DNA of 64,000 nt. It comes from Bidens hawaiensis (taxonomy: Eukaryota; Streptophyta; Magnoliopsida; Asterales; Asteraceae). Positions 37,207 through 47,192 of this stretch are shown here, piece after piece (the first letter of the stretch is position 1; every line of letters starts with the position of its first letter). The translations under genes were made by a program, and so were the position numbers. The DNA lies in assembly GCA_021521415.1 (NCBI GenBank), contig JAIQDT010014352.1, positions 62,001 to 126,000 on the forward strand, given 5' to 3'. The notes under the pieces were generated by a model. It worked only from the letters and a program-made list of their open reading frames with translations, made no database searches and had not been told where the DNA came from.

Positions 37207-38090
37207 ATCAGCAAACCTTAGGTCTGATCAGCAGACTTTAAGTCTGATTTAACTCAGCAGGCCATAAATCTGGTTTTGTATAGCTTTAACCTTGACAAAT
37301 CATTTGTTTGTATAAAACATTTGAACATATAGTCCTTTTGTTTATTTATCAGTTATATGCCAGGTTTCTTCTTCAGGAAGAAACATCTATACCAGGTTTC
37401 TTCTTTAGGAAGAAACATTACTTCATATATAACCGTTGTATGAGTAGACTTTAAGTTTGATTTAACTCAGCAAGCCTTAGGTCTGGTTTTGTATAGCTTT
37501 AACCTTGAAAAATCATTTGTTTGTATAAAACATTTGGACTTTTAGTCCTTTTGTTTATTTATCAGCAGACCTTAGGTCTGATCAGTAGACTTTAAGTTTG
37601 ATTTAACTCAACAAGCCTTAGGTCTGGTTTTGTATAGCTTTAACCTTGAAAAATCATTTGTTTGTATAAAACATTTGGACTTTTAGTCCTTTTGTTTATT
37701 TATCACAAATATATTTTGATTAATCAGCAGACCTTAGGTTTGCACAAATATATTTTGATTAATCAAGAGACCTTAGGTCTGATCAGTAGACTTTAAGTTT
37801 GATTTAACTCAGCAAGCCTTAGGTCTGGTTTTGTATAGCTTTAAACTTGAAAAATCATTTGTTTGTATAAAACATTTGGACTTTTAGTCTTTTTGTTTAT
37901 TAATCAGCAGACCTTAGGTTTGCACAAATATATTTTGATTAATCAGCAGACCTTAGGTCTGATCAGTAGACTTTAAGTTTGATTTAACTCAGCAAGCCTT
38001 AGGTCTGGTTTTGAATAGCTTTAACCTTGAAAAATCATTTGTTTGTATAAAACATTTGGACTTTTAGTCCTTTTGTTTATTTATCAATTA
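37207..38090. repeat. Expanded tandem array in the E 3' LTR
   Basis: A unit containing TTAGGTCTGATCAGTAGAC and TATAGCTTTAACCTTGAAAA recurs with key points at 37281, 37494, 37635, 37836 and 38016 (spacing 213, 141, 201, 180 bp). The matching region of the other LTR (about 42541-42690) has one copy. Confidence 0.85.
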
Positions 38091-38535
38091 TATGTCAGGT
38101 TTCTTCTTCAGGTAGAAACATCTATACTAGGTTTCTTCTTCAGGAAGACACATTACTTTATCTATAACCGTTGTATGAGAATGCTTACGTTTCTTAATCA
38201 TGAAGAAACAATAATTTTTCTATAACCTTTGCTTATTAAATGTTATATTATGCTTAACGGTGATCAAGGTTCGGGCTATACCCCTGACTTATGGTCTAAG
38301 GCATTATAATAATAATAAAATAATAACTTAATCAGAACCCCTACCTCTCACGGGTATTCAGGGTCAAATGCCTATAATTGATCGAGCAGCACTTCTACTC
38401 TATATCATGTATTAGAGCTTAAACCGTCAGAGCTTCGGAGCTTGGCACGTATTAAGAGATCGGCACGCTTCCCAAGGTAACTATGTGTGACAAAGTGTGA
38501 TTGAGGTGTGAGATGAAACGTGCCGTACCCCTCCG

Positions 38536-38541
38536 TTTATA
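38536..38541 (-). promoter_or_regulatory. TATA box of element E LTR
   Basis: The minus strand reads GCTATAAACGGAGGGG directly downstream of the palindromes. The 5' LTR has the equivalent TATAAAA at about 43143-43149. Confidence 0.5.
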
Positions 38542-38556
38542 GCTGAATTTGGGTAT

Positions 38557-38745
38557 CATCGCGTAGCGCGATGGCCTGTTCTCTTTAGCATCGCGTAGCG
38601 CGAGGTCAGAGAATGACACGTGTTATGCTGACTCAGCCCTATCATCTGCCATGTGTCTCCGTGTAGTGACGCGTGTCTGATGATTCATACTACTCCATCG
38701 CGTAGCGCGATGGTCTTGTTCCTGGGCTCATCACTAAGCGCCATG
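38557..38745 (-). repeat. Four CATCGCGTAGCGCGATG palindromes in the E 3' LTR
   Basis: The 17-nt unit has 7-bp arms (CATCGCG/CGCGATG) and a TAG spacer. Copies are at 38557-38573, 38589-38605 (one arm mismatch), 38696-38712 and 38729-38745 (degenerate). They form two pairs, each about 32-33 bp apart. The TATA box of the LTR (TATAAA, minus strand, 38536-38541) follows 16 bp after the last unit in the direction of transcription. Confidence 0.85.
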
Positions 38746-39273
38746 GGTTCCTGGAATCAGAATTTTCACTTTTGGTCCCTTGTCTTTGATAACTTGTCAT
38801 TTCTTGGTCATACTTCCATTTTCCAAAAATACTAAAGCGGCCCTTATACGTCTCGCGGGGATGCGAGCATGCGAATTGCAAAGTGCGCCATCAAAACGCC
38901 ACATTTTTCGCCCATCGCTCGAGTCCGAGCGCGTGCGCGTCGGATGCTTCGCACCCTTCGCTAGGACTATGGAGAGTAATTAGCCACATAAGAATATTAC
39001 TTGGAAACTCACTTCCTTATAAAGAGCTTCCATTTCTTTTCTTGTTTCCATGTGGTAAGAAAGTTCTATTCCTTATTTATACTCATGTGGAATGCTTCCA
39101 CTCTCTTCCATGTTTCCATGTGGGATGGGATTTCTTATTTCCTTAACATAAGATGCTTAATTTTTTTTATCTCATTTTTCCCATTACTTGTCTTGAGAAT
39201 ACTTTTAATCCTTCAAATTTCAAAGTCAACATATTTGGCCCAAAATAAATATGGGTTTTTCTAAGATGTTACA

Positions 39274-41618
39274 TCCTCCCCACCTTGAAATGAATCTCGT
39301 CCTCGAGATTTGCTTGTCTTAGGTTTAGATGTTTTTACTTTATTGACTTTTGACAAGATTCCATCTAATCTGATTCTCGAGTTTAACTATTAGTGCAGAA
39401 TGATTAAAAATTCCAGATCTGTATTGGTTGCTAACTTTACATCTTATTTGATGTAATCAATCAATAGTTCAGAATATCATAAGTAGTTATAAATTGCTAA
39501 ACACAGTGACCAATTGTGTTTAATTATTTACCTTACTTTTTGTATTCTAAATATTTACTGATGTTAACTCTGTTGTTTCCTTGATTCACTCAGTCAAATT
39601 TATTCCATCTTTGATCCTACGCATTGATTTTCCTTATATTCTGGCATTACTTTTGTACCTTTGCTTAATCATATTTCAATATACTATTAATCATATCTCT
39701 TAAACATTCTGAAACTCTTTTTCTTTGACTTTTTGATCAACTATGGTTGATACAACAATATTGACGTCTCTCGACATCTTTTCCATTCTCGTTGTCTTTT
39801 GTGATAATCAATATGATATCTGTTCTGAGTGTTGTACCTTTTCTTTTATCTCATCTATAGTGTTATAAGTCATCTCTTTCATTTTGACTAGACGCTGCTT
39901 AGGAATCTCCTATTCAAGTTCTTTTATGTTACCATTTCTTGGAGCTTCCTCAATATTCTTTTGATTACTAAGATCCGACATTATTATATACAAACAGACC
40001 GTGAGATTTTCTCTAATTCACTTTTTTCTATTTTTCTAAAATATTTTCTCTAGTGTTGACTTTAAAGTTAATCATCCTTTGGAATATGTCCACTTGGACT
40101 TTTCTTAGTTTTATTGCTGATATTTTCTTACTTCTAGATTTGCTAAAAGAATTTCCTTGAGATTTTGTGCTATCTTTTTTGAAATAAATCTTCAAGATAA
40201 GTTTAATATTTCGAAGAAATAAAACATATCTTTTATTAAACTATTATCGTGTATCTCTTCTAGTGAATGATAAATTCGTTGTCCTTGTTATCCTTTGCCA
40301 AGCTTTTTTTTTCTTTTTTTTTTTGCCCTTCTTTTAGTATTCATTTCTTTCTAAAGCATCACTTCTGCTAACTTGATAACATTGATTCAGAATGAATTGA
40401 ATCATCTTCAATGTTATATACTCCTCTTATATTTAGTTGTTCACCTTGAGTATGAGCAAAACAAGAATCTTGAATTGCTTTACAGATACGGATATTACTT
40501 TAAAAAATAGGCTATTTCCTTTAGGTGCAGAATGCGGATAAGCTTTCATTTTGTTTGTCGTTTGTATAGAATTTGTCAACCAGTCGGACCCCTTTCCATT
40601 TTTCGTTTGCCTATTCAGAGATTGTTAGCACGGAATCATGGTATGGTGGAGAATAAGGAGATTAATTTTCTTCCTTATCTTGCTTCTTCTCTTCATCTAG
40701 TTCAGATAGAAAACTGGTTGGCATTAAGAATAGGATTCTTTCAGAGGTATGGTAACCCTTACTTTCAGTTTATGGCGTGGTCCTACAGTTACATGCAGAT
40801 GTTAATAATTAGGCAGTGGCGACCTGGAGTGCTACTTACCTTAATCAAAATGGCAGTTCATCCAACTAGATGAATATGTACTAAGTTCCTGTTTAATCTT
40901 TCTCGGGACTTTCATTTGGAAAGATGGTAAGTCAGAATTTCAGACGAATAATACTGCAGAATGCTCTCAGAAGTATCGCTTAGATATTTCTATTGGCATT
41001 TGTGGGCTATCAAGAATATACATCAGTTGACTTCCGTAAGTCAAATAAGGATCAGTCAGATTATTGATTGGATTTATTGAATTCATTGAATCAGTTGGTC
41101 CTATCAGATTTATCAAATCAGTCAGATTCATCATATCAGATCAGTTAGAATTATTAGATCATTTCAGTTTTATCAATTCAGTTCAGATTTATCAAATCAC
41201 TCAGAATTAAATAGATCAGTAAAAAGTTTCAAATCAATTAAAATTTCAAATCAGTCAGAATTTTCAGATTAGTCAAAGCTATCAGATCATTTCAGTTTTA
41301 TCATATCAGTTCAGATTTATAAGTTCAATTGGTTGCTTGTGACCGAAATAACAATTATTGTTAGCCATATCATATGGCTCATAACCAGGTGCAGTTTTAG
41401 AGCGCCTTGCAATTCGGCGTCTTTGTATAAGACATCTTCACAGATTATTACTTAGGGATAGGTAAACAACCAATCATGACTAATCCCTACTTATCAGATA
41501 AATGATTAAATCTTAGGTACTAACATATTAATACCTAATTCAATGAAACCGATGATCCAGATATTTATCTTTTGATCAAAGCCTAGGTATAAATAAATAG
41601 CTAATTCGCTAAGACCGA
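39274..41618. other. Internal region of element E without coding sequence
   Basis: Pyrimidine-rich on the plus strand, with stops in all frames. The longest ORF (40532-40873, plus, 113 codons) has no recognisable motif and is antisense to the element; I do not call it a gene. A degenerate tandem repeat lies at 41086-41326. Confidence 0.65.
41086..41326. repeat. Degenerate TCAGATTTATCAAATCAG repeat
   Basis: About ten imperfect copies of a unit like TCAGATTTATCAAATCAGT, each partly self-complementary (GATTT/AAATC). They sit a few hundred bases inside the 5' LTR of E. Confidence 0.75.
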
Positions 41619-41633
41619 TGGATTTGATACCAA
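41619..41633 (-). other. Primer-binding site of element E
   Basis: The minus strand reads TTGGTATCAAATCC two bases inside the LTR end; it differs from the iMet site at TCAAA versus TCAGA. Confidence 0.75.
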
Positions 41634-41635
41634 CC

Positions 41636-43584
41636 TGTCACACCCCGGCTTAAGGCCTAGGTGCAACACCCGTTAGTTGGTATCTGTTTTGAAAATATAT
41701 CAGAGTTACGGGTTGTTTTAGCGGAAGTCTTTAAAATATAATATTCATTTATAAATTGTCGGGTCAGCATACCCGTCTGAATATTGTATGATAAAATATG
41801 AGCGGGAGTCTTTTCGGATAAAATATTTTTATAATGAAAACTCGGAAATATAAATACCCATTTTATATTTCAAATACCTGCCATTTTAAATATGGTTCTT
41901 TAATAACATTCTGAATAACGTACCTGAGCCATCAGATCACCTCTAATGACTATATTTCAATCTTCTAGTCTGTCTTGCCTGTCAGTTCTATTCTTTACTA
42001 TTTCCTTGAAATGTGGGGTAAAAATACGTCAGCACACAACTGGTGAAACGTTGACTCAATAAAACAGTTTATAATAGTCGTTAAATACAATCATAGTTTT
42101 CTGTTCACAATATCAGCAGGAACGATTGTCATTCTTAGACTTTGTACCACTGCCCTACACACACAATTCAAAGGTTCACAAAGTACATAGCCCTTGTTCA
42201 GAGACAGCCTTCCCCTAGGCTATGTGACTCTGTTGGAGAACTGGTTATGATTGACTTGGTTTTGTATTCCAATTATAAGTTATGTTTGGATCCAGACACA
42301 TGTGTATTCGGTCTGAGTTGCTTTTTATAGTCTATTTTGTATTTTAACGATTTTAGAGACACGTAATCTCATGCAAACATTTACCAGACTCTTTGCAATA
42401 AACAACCTGTTTATTACAAGAGTAAAATCAGTTCAGAGGGTTTAATGTATTCACCTGTTGTTGTCAGTTCGGTGAGGGTTGAAAACCTTTCCTGTCAGTA
42501 TGTTGTTAACCTATATTTGTAATAGGTTTGCATAAATATATTTTGATTAATCAACAGACCTTAGGTCTGATCAGAAGACTTTAAGTTTGATTTAACTCAG
42601 CAAGCCTTAGGTCTGGTTTTGTATAGCTTTGACCTTGAAAAATCATTTGTTTGTATAAAACATTTGGACTTTTAGTCCTTTTGTTTATTTATCAATTATA
42701 TGCTAGGTTTCTTCTTCAGGAAGAAACATCTATACCAGGTTTCTTCTTCAGGAAGACACATTACTTTATCTATAACCGTTGTATGAGAATGCTTACGTTT
42801 CTTAATCATGAAGAAACAATAATTTGTCTATAACCTTTGCTTATTAAATGTTATATTATGCTTAACGGTGATCAAGGTTCGGGCTATACCCCTGACTTAT
42901 GGTCTAAGCCATTATAAAAATAATAAAATAATAACTTAATTAGAACCCCTACCACTCACGGCTATTCAGAGTTAAATGCCTATGATTGATCGAGAAGCAC
43001 TTCTACTCTATATCATGTATTAGATCTTAAACCGTCAGAGCTTCGGAGCTTGGCACGTATAACGAGATCGGAACACTTCTCGAGGTAACTATGTGTGAGA
43101 AAGTGGATTGAGGTGTGAGATGAAATGTGCCGTACCCCTCCGTTTTATAGCTATATTTAGGTACCATCGCGTAGCGGTATGGTCCCTTCTCTTTGGGCAT
43201 CACGTAGCGCGATGTCAGAGAATGACACGTGTTATGCTGACTCAGCCCTAGCGTCTGCCACGTGGCTCCCCGTCGCGACACGTGTCTGATGATTCATACT
43301 ACTCCATCGTGTAGCGTGATGGTCTTGTTCCTGGGCTCATCGCGTAGTGCGATGGGTTCCGGAAATCGGAATTTTCAGTTTTGGTCCCTTGTCATTGATA
43401 ACTTTTCGTTTGTTAGTCATGCTTCCGTAGCGCGGTGATGTGAGTGTGCGAAGTGCAAAGTGTGCCATCAAAACGCCACATTAAGCCCATCGCCCGGGTT
43501 CGTGTCCGTGTGCGTGCACATCGGGTGCTTCGCACCCTCCGCTAGGACTATGGAGAGTAGTTAGCCACATAAGAATGTTACTTG
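41636..43584 (-). repeat. Element E 5' LTR, truncated at 43584
   Basis: It matches 36293 to about 39006 with the tandem array reduced to one unit. Similarity ends abruptly after CATAAGAATGTTACTTGG at 43584, where element F begins. Palindromes are at 43165-43181, 43198-43214, 43305-43321 and 43338-43354; most have CG changed to TG or CA relative to the other LTR. The ORF at 43027-43281 is chance. Confidence 0.85.
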
Positions 43585-43816
43585 GTGATGGTTGGGTAAA
43601 CGTTAGTTTTTTTTATATATTAATTTGTTAATTTTAGTTAAATAATCGAATGAACATTGGTACTTCAAGCGTTATTATGTGTTTTCAGGACATTGGAAGC
43701 TTTGAAGCTTAACGACGATATTTACGCGCTTGGAATGAAGATCGAGAAGTGAGAGATTGGACGTGCACGCATCACAATGCATTCAAGAAGATTAAATAAA
43801 AAAATCTGAAGTTATA

Positions 43817-43951
43817 CATCTTCGCGATACGCGAAGATGCAAAGAAGGGCAACTTCGGAATACGCGAAGTTGCAGAAATCAGGCCGCGACTATATTGTCC
43901 TTCGCTATACGCGAAGAAGCACGCCCATCATCTTCGCGATACGCGAAGATG
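43817..43951 (+). repeat. Four palindromes in the F LTR (arms CATCTTCGCG / CGCGAAGATG, spacer ATA)
   Basis: Perfect 10-bp arms with an ATA spacer are at 43817-43839 and 43929-43951. Variants lie at 43850-43872 (arms CAACTTCGGA / CGCGAAGTTG) and 43900-43916 (CTTCGC / GCGAAG). Centres are about 33, 47 and 32 bp apart. The TATA box starts 30 bp downstream. Arms in variant 2 have compensating changes (CATC to CAAC with GATG to GTTG), so the symmetry is kept. Confidence 0.9.
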
Positions 43952-43981
43952 CTTAAGTCAGCCAACAATTAAGGTATGCCT

Positions 43982-43989
43982 TATATAAA
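43982..43989 (+). promoter_or_regulatory. TATA box of element F LTR
   Basis: TATATAAA within CTTATATAAACCC, 30 bp after the last palindrome and in the direction of gag-pol. Confidence 0.6.
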
Positions 43990-44788
43990 CCCTTTAACCT
44001 CCCCATTCGGCTTTTTACGACTTCTAAAGGCAAAAGAGGCTGCTTAGGACGATTTTCCACCATTCCAAGGCTTCCGATTCATCTTAGGTTTGCATGTTCA
44101 TCAAGATAAGTGATATAATCAATATGTCGTTACTTCGCTAAGTTTCTTGTTCATTCTAGGATACGGTTTTGTGTATTTAAACTTCTGACCAGATTTGTAT
44201 GCTTAATGTTTATAAGCTTGATTGAGTTATTGCTTTGGTCTTGCTTAATTCTTGATTGATTATTTAAACAATTTGTGTTTGGGATTATTAATTAATACAT
44301 TACCTGTTTGGTTATGTTCATCAACATTTAGGGTTTAAGCTCTTGTGTCATTGAACTAGTTATCATCAAATCTTGTCTTTTAATTGGTTTTAACAAACAT
44401 AAGTTGGTAATTAGGTAATCCGAGTTCAATTGTGTCATTAATTCGGTTAGGGTATCATTTGACATCACAATCAAACTATTGGGTTTAGTAATTACTACGT
44501 AATCAAGTAAATCTGGGATTAAGTTGAATGTCACATTAACCAAACCTAGAATGAATGCTTTTATTAATATTGTTTACAAAGTTTTTAAGTAATAATTTGT
44601 TTTAATTAATATTTTTCTAAAAACAAACCGCTTGACGTCTGTCCGCCTTATTTAATTAATTAATTTAGTCATATTAAATTAGCACTTTCCTTGAATCCCT
44701 GTGGAGACGACCTTACTTACCCTTACTAGTTATAGGTATTTAAGTCCTTAATTAATTGCTTTTGAGTAGACCGCGACCTACGTCAAAA

Positions 44789-44806
44789 TGGCGCTATTTC
44801 CGGGGA
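44789..44806 (+). other. Primer-binding site of element F
   Basis: TGGCGCTATTTCCGGGGA lies three bases after the LTR end and resembles the usual Athila-class site. Confidence 0.85.
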
Positions 44807-44936
44807 CTCAACGCGCTTAGTGCTAGTTTAGTTTAGTTTAAATTAGCATAATTTAGTTTAAATTTAGTTTAATTTCTTTTCTTCGTTGATTTTACGCGAG
44901 GTGTTCTTGTTTGGTGTGTGTAGTTAATCTTTTAGG

Positions 44937-47086
44937 TTGATGCATACGAGATTTGCTCGAGATAAGGAGGTGTTGCAGTTTGATCCTGAGATTGAGAAAG
45001 CCGCGAGAAGAAATCGAGCAAAACAGAAAAGGGGTGAGACTTTAAGGCCGAAAGAAGAAGACATGAATCATCAGGAAGAAAACCTATACCCAATGCCACC
45101 GATGTTTCAACCTGACGATCTTAATCCACCGTATAATCGAGAACAACCTACGTTAAAATCCATTCCACAAAACCCACCACTCAATAACCTGCCACCATTC
45201 AACCCACCCATCCACCAAAACCGAAACCCGAGAGCTCAAAGAAGATATCAATTGAGAGATGATCGTTCCATCAGGTCTGAGCCACCACATAATCGGGTCG
45301 AGTTCGAGTATAATCGGCAAAGGGTATTTGACGAGTTCGAGGAGTTTGAGGATGAAGAAGAGATGGAGGATGATTAAGGGGGTCAATATTATAGAAGACC
45401 ACAACAACAACCCCCTCCCGTTCAACCACCGAGAAACCGTCAAGACCAAATAAGACAATAGATTCCCGAGCCACAGTTTCCCAAGTACGAATTTGACGAT
45501 GGGCCCCGAGGGCATTTGTTCCTCCACCCGTTCGAGGGGTTCAAAGCCACTTTATTCCACAAGTGGCCACGAACCCGCTTCCCATTGTAATCCCGGTCCG
45601 AGAAGGAAGAACGTTTTCAGTAAGGCAAAGTAACCTAACCGGGATGTCTACCTTTCATGGGAAAGCATCTGAAGAGCCATACCTACATTTGAGCGAGTTC
45701 AATGCAATTTGTGCCACTATCTCGAGTCAAGGGTTCACTGCTGATGAAGTCAAGCTAGTGGTTTTTCAGTTCAGTCTTAAAGATCTAGCAAAGCAGTGAT
45801 TCTTATCTCTACTATCAGCGAGCATTTACATGTGGCAAGATCTGGCGCAGCAGTTTTTGGACGAGTACTACACACCACAGAGAACATCCGAGGCCCGAAC
45901 CTCCATTAAAAACTTTCAACAAGGGTCGGGTGAAACTTTTCACAAAGCTTTTACGAGATTCAAGAGGTTGTTGAGAACTTGTCCGCATCACGGGATGGCG
46001 TTGTGGGAGTTGATTAAGGCGTTTCATGACGGGTTATCGAGTGACGATGTGCGTGATCTTCAGTCGACGACAAATGGGTTATTTTTTACTAATGATGAGA
46101 CTGAAGATTGGCAACATTTGGAAAGACATGCAATGAACTCAAAAAGGCATGCTCAGTCGAATCGCATGGTAAAGAGGGCGGTTGTGAAAGCTGTGGATAG
46201 TGCTGAGTCAGATGATCGTATGGCTAGGTTAGAGAGAAAGTTGGATCAATTGATGGGTGTGGGAGTGAAAGAGAAAGGCAAGTCAGGAAAGACGTATCCA
46301 GTATGTGAAGGTTGTGGTAGAATAGGCCATGTAGTGGCTACTTGTGGGGTCGTGTTGGAAGACGAAGAAGAAGAGGAAGAAGAGGAGGTGAACTTTGTTC
46401 AGGGTGAGGAGAGGTACAATAATAATATGAATTCAAACACCTATCACTCGGGCCTCTGAAACCACCCCAATTTCAGCTATGGAAACCCGAACACGCGGCA
46501 AAACCCAAATTTTCAAGGTAATTCCCAAAAAGCAGGTTATCAGTCAAATCAACATCAATATGGGAATGAGAGGGGTAGCGGTCAAAGCGGGTATAATCAA
46601 AGAGAATCGGGGGGTTATAATAAGGTTTATCAGAAGAGTTATCAGCAAGGTCAGCAAAGTCAAGGGGCAGCACAAGGTCAAGGAAGTTCTTCGGGTAACA
46701 AGGAGGAGTCAATTTAGGATGTGATGGATTTTCTAAAGCAGATGAAGACAGACCAGGAGGCTCAGAATAAAAGCGTGAATCAGAGATTTGAGCTCCAAGA
46801 GAAGTCTAATGCTGCAAGAGATAAACAGGTGAGCCAGCTAACTGAAGAAGTGGCGAGTTTGAAGAGAAATCCATCCAAGTTGCCGAGTGATACCTTGAAA
46901 AACCTGAGCCATCTGAGTAGCAGCTCTTCGAGTGATAAGAATGCCCATGTCAGCCAGGTCAGTACCCTTAGAAGCGGTAAGATATATAATAATAGGGTGA
47001 CTCCACCACCCTTTGTTGAAGGTGTGGTGGAGGACTTAGGGAAGATGGGAAAAGTGACAATGAGCTTGAAATTGAACCAAAACTAA
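44937..47086 (+). pseudogene. Element F gag
   Basis: ATG at 44937 or 44940 opens a charged, proline-rich N-terminus ending in an acidic run (44937-45377), then a stop. The gag core follows in 45563-46459: TFHGKASEEPYLHLSEFNAI, then FLDEYYTPQRTSEARTSI and FHKAFTRFKRLLRTCPHHG, with a stop near 45799 between them. A single knuckle, CEGCGRIGHVVATC, is near 46300-46341, followed by a glutamate run. The C-terminal linker (46721-47086) is coiled-coil-like. Confidence 0.85.
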
Positions 47087-47192
47087 CTCAAATTAAATAA
47101 ATAAAAACAAAATTGAAACTAAAACTAAGACGGGAACACCAACCACCAAGGAGACGGGTTCAAAAAGTAAAACCGTTCCGTTCCCTCGGGCA

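Larger units (their letters stand above)
36293..39273 (-). repeat. Element E 3' LTR (2981 bp)
   Basis: On the plus strand it starts TATCACACCCCGGC (TGTCAC in the other copy) and ends AAGATGTTACA. It holds the tandem array at 37207-38090 and the palindromes at 38557-38745. ORFs at 36799, 38043, 38653, 38883 and 39001 are not supported as genes; two of them recur in the other LTR only because the LTR does. Confidence 0.85.
36293..43584 (-). mobile_element. Element E: non-coding LTR element (LARD-like), 5' LTR truncated by F
   Basis: A 3' LTR (36293-39273) and a partial 5' LTR (41636-43584) flank only about 2.3 kb with no recognisable gag or pol. The PBS (TTGGTATCAAATCC) is a decayed iMet site; the polypurine tract is AAGGTGGGGAGGA. 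The terminus TGTCACACCCCG is shared with element H, which suggests that E is a derivative mobilised by a Tekay-type element (inference). It sits in D; the left flank is ACTAG and the right flank is lost. Confidence 0.7.
43585..44785 (+). repeat. Element F 5' LTR (1201 bp)
   Basis: It starts TGATGGTTGG exactly where the E LTR stops matching and ends CTACGTCA three bases before the PBS. It carries four palindromes (43817-43951) and a TATA box (43982-43989). No ORF of note. Confidence 0.75.

Noticed and set aside
40532..40873. A 113-codon plus ORF inside element E as a captured gene
   Set aside because: No recognisable domain; antisense in a degenerate region and not repeated in the window.
43817..43951. 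Regularly spaced repeats that could suggest a CRISPR array
   Set aside because: Plant nuclear DNA; units are palindromes with unequal, non-unique spacers and lie in an LTR before a TATA box.
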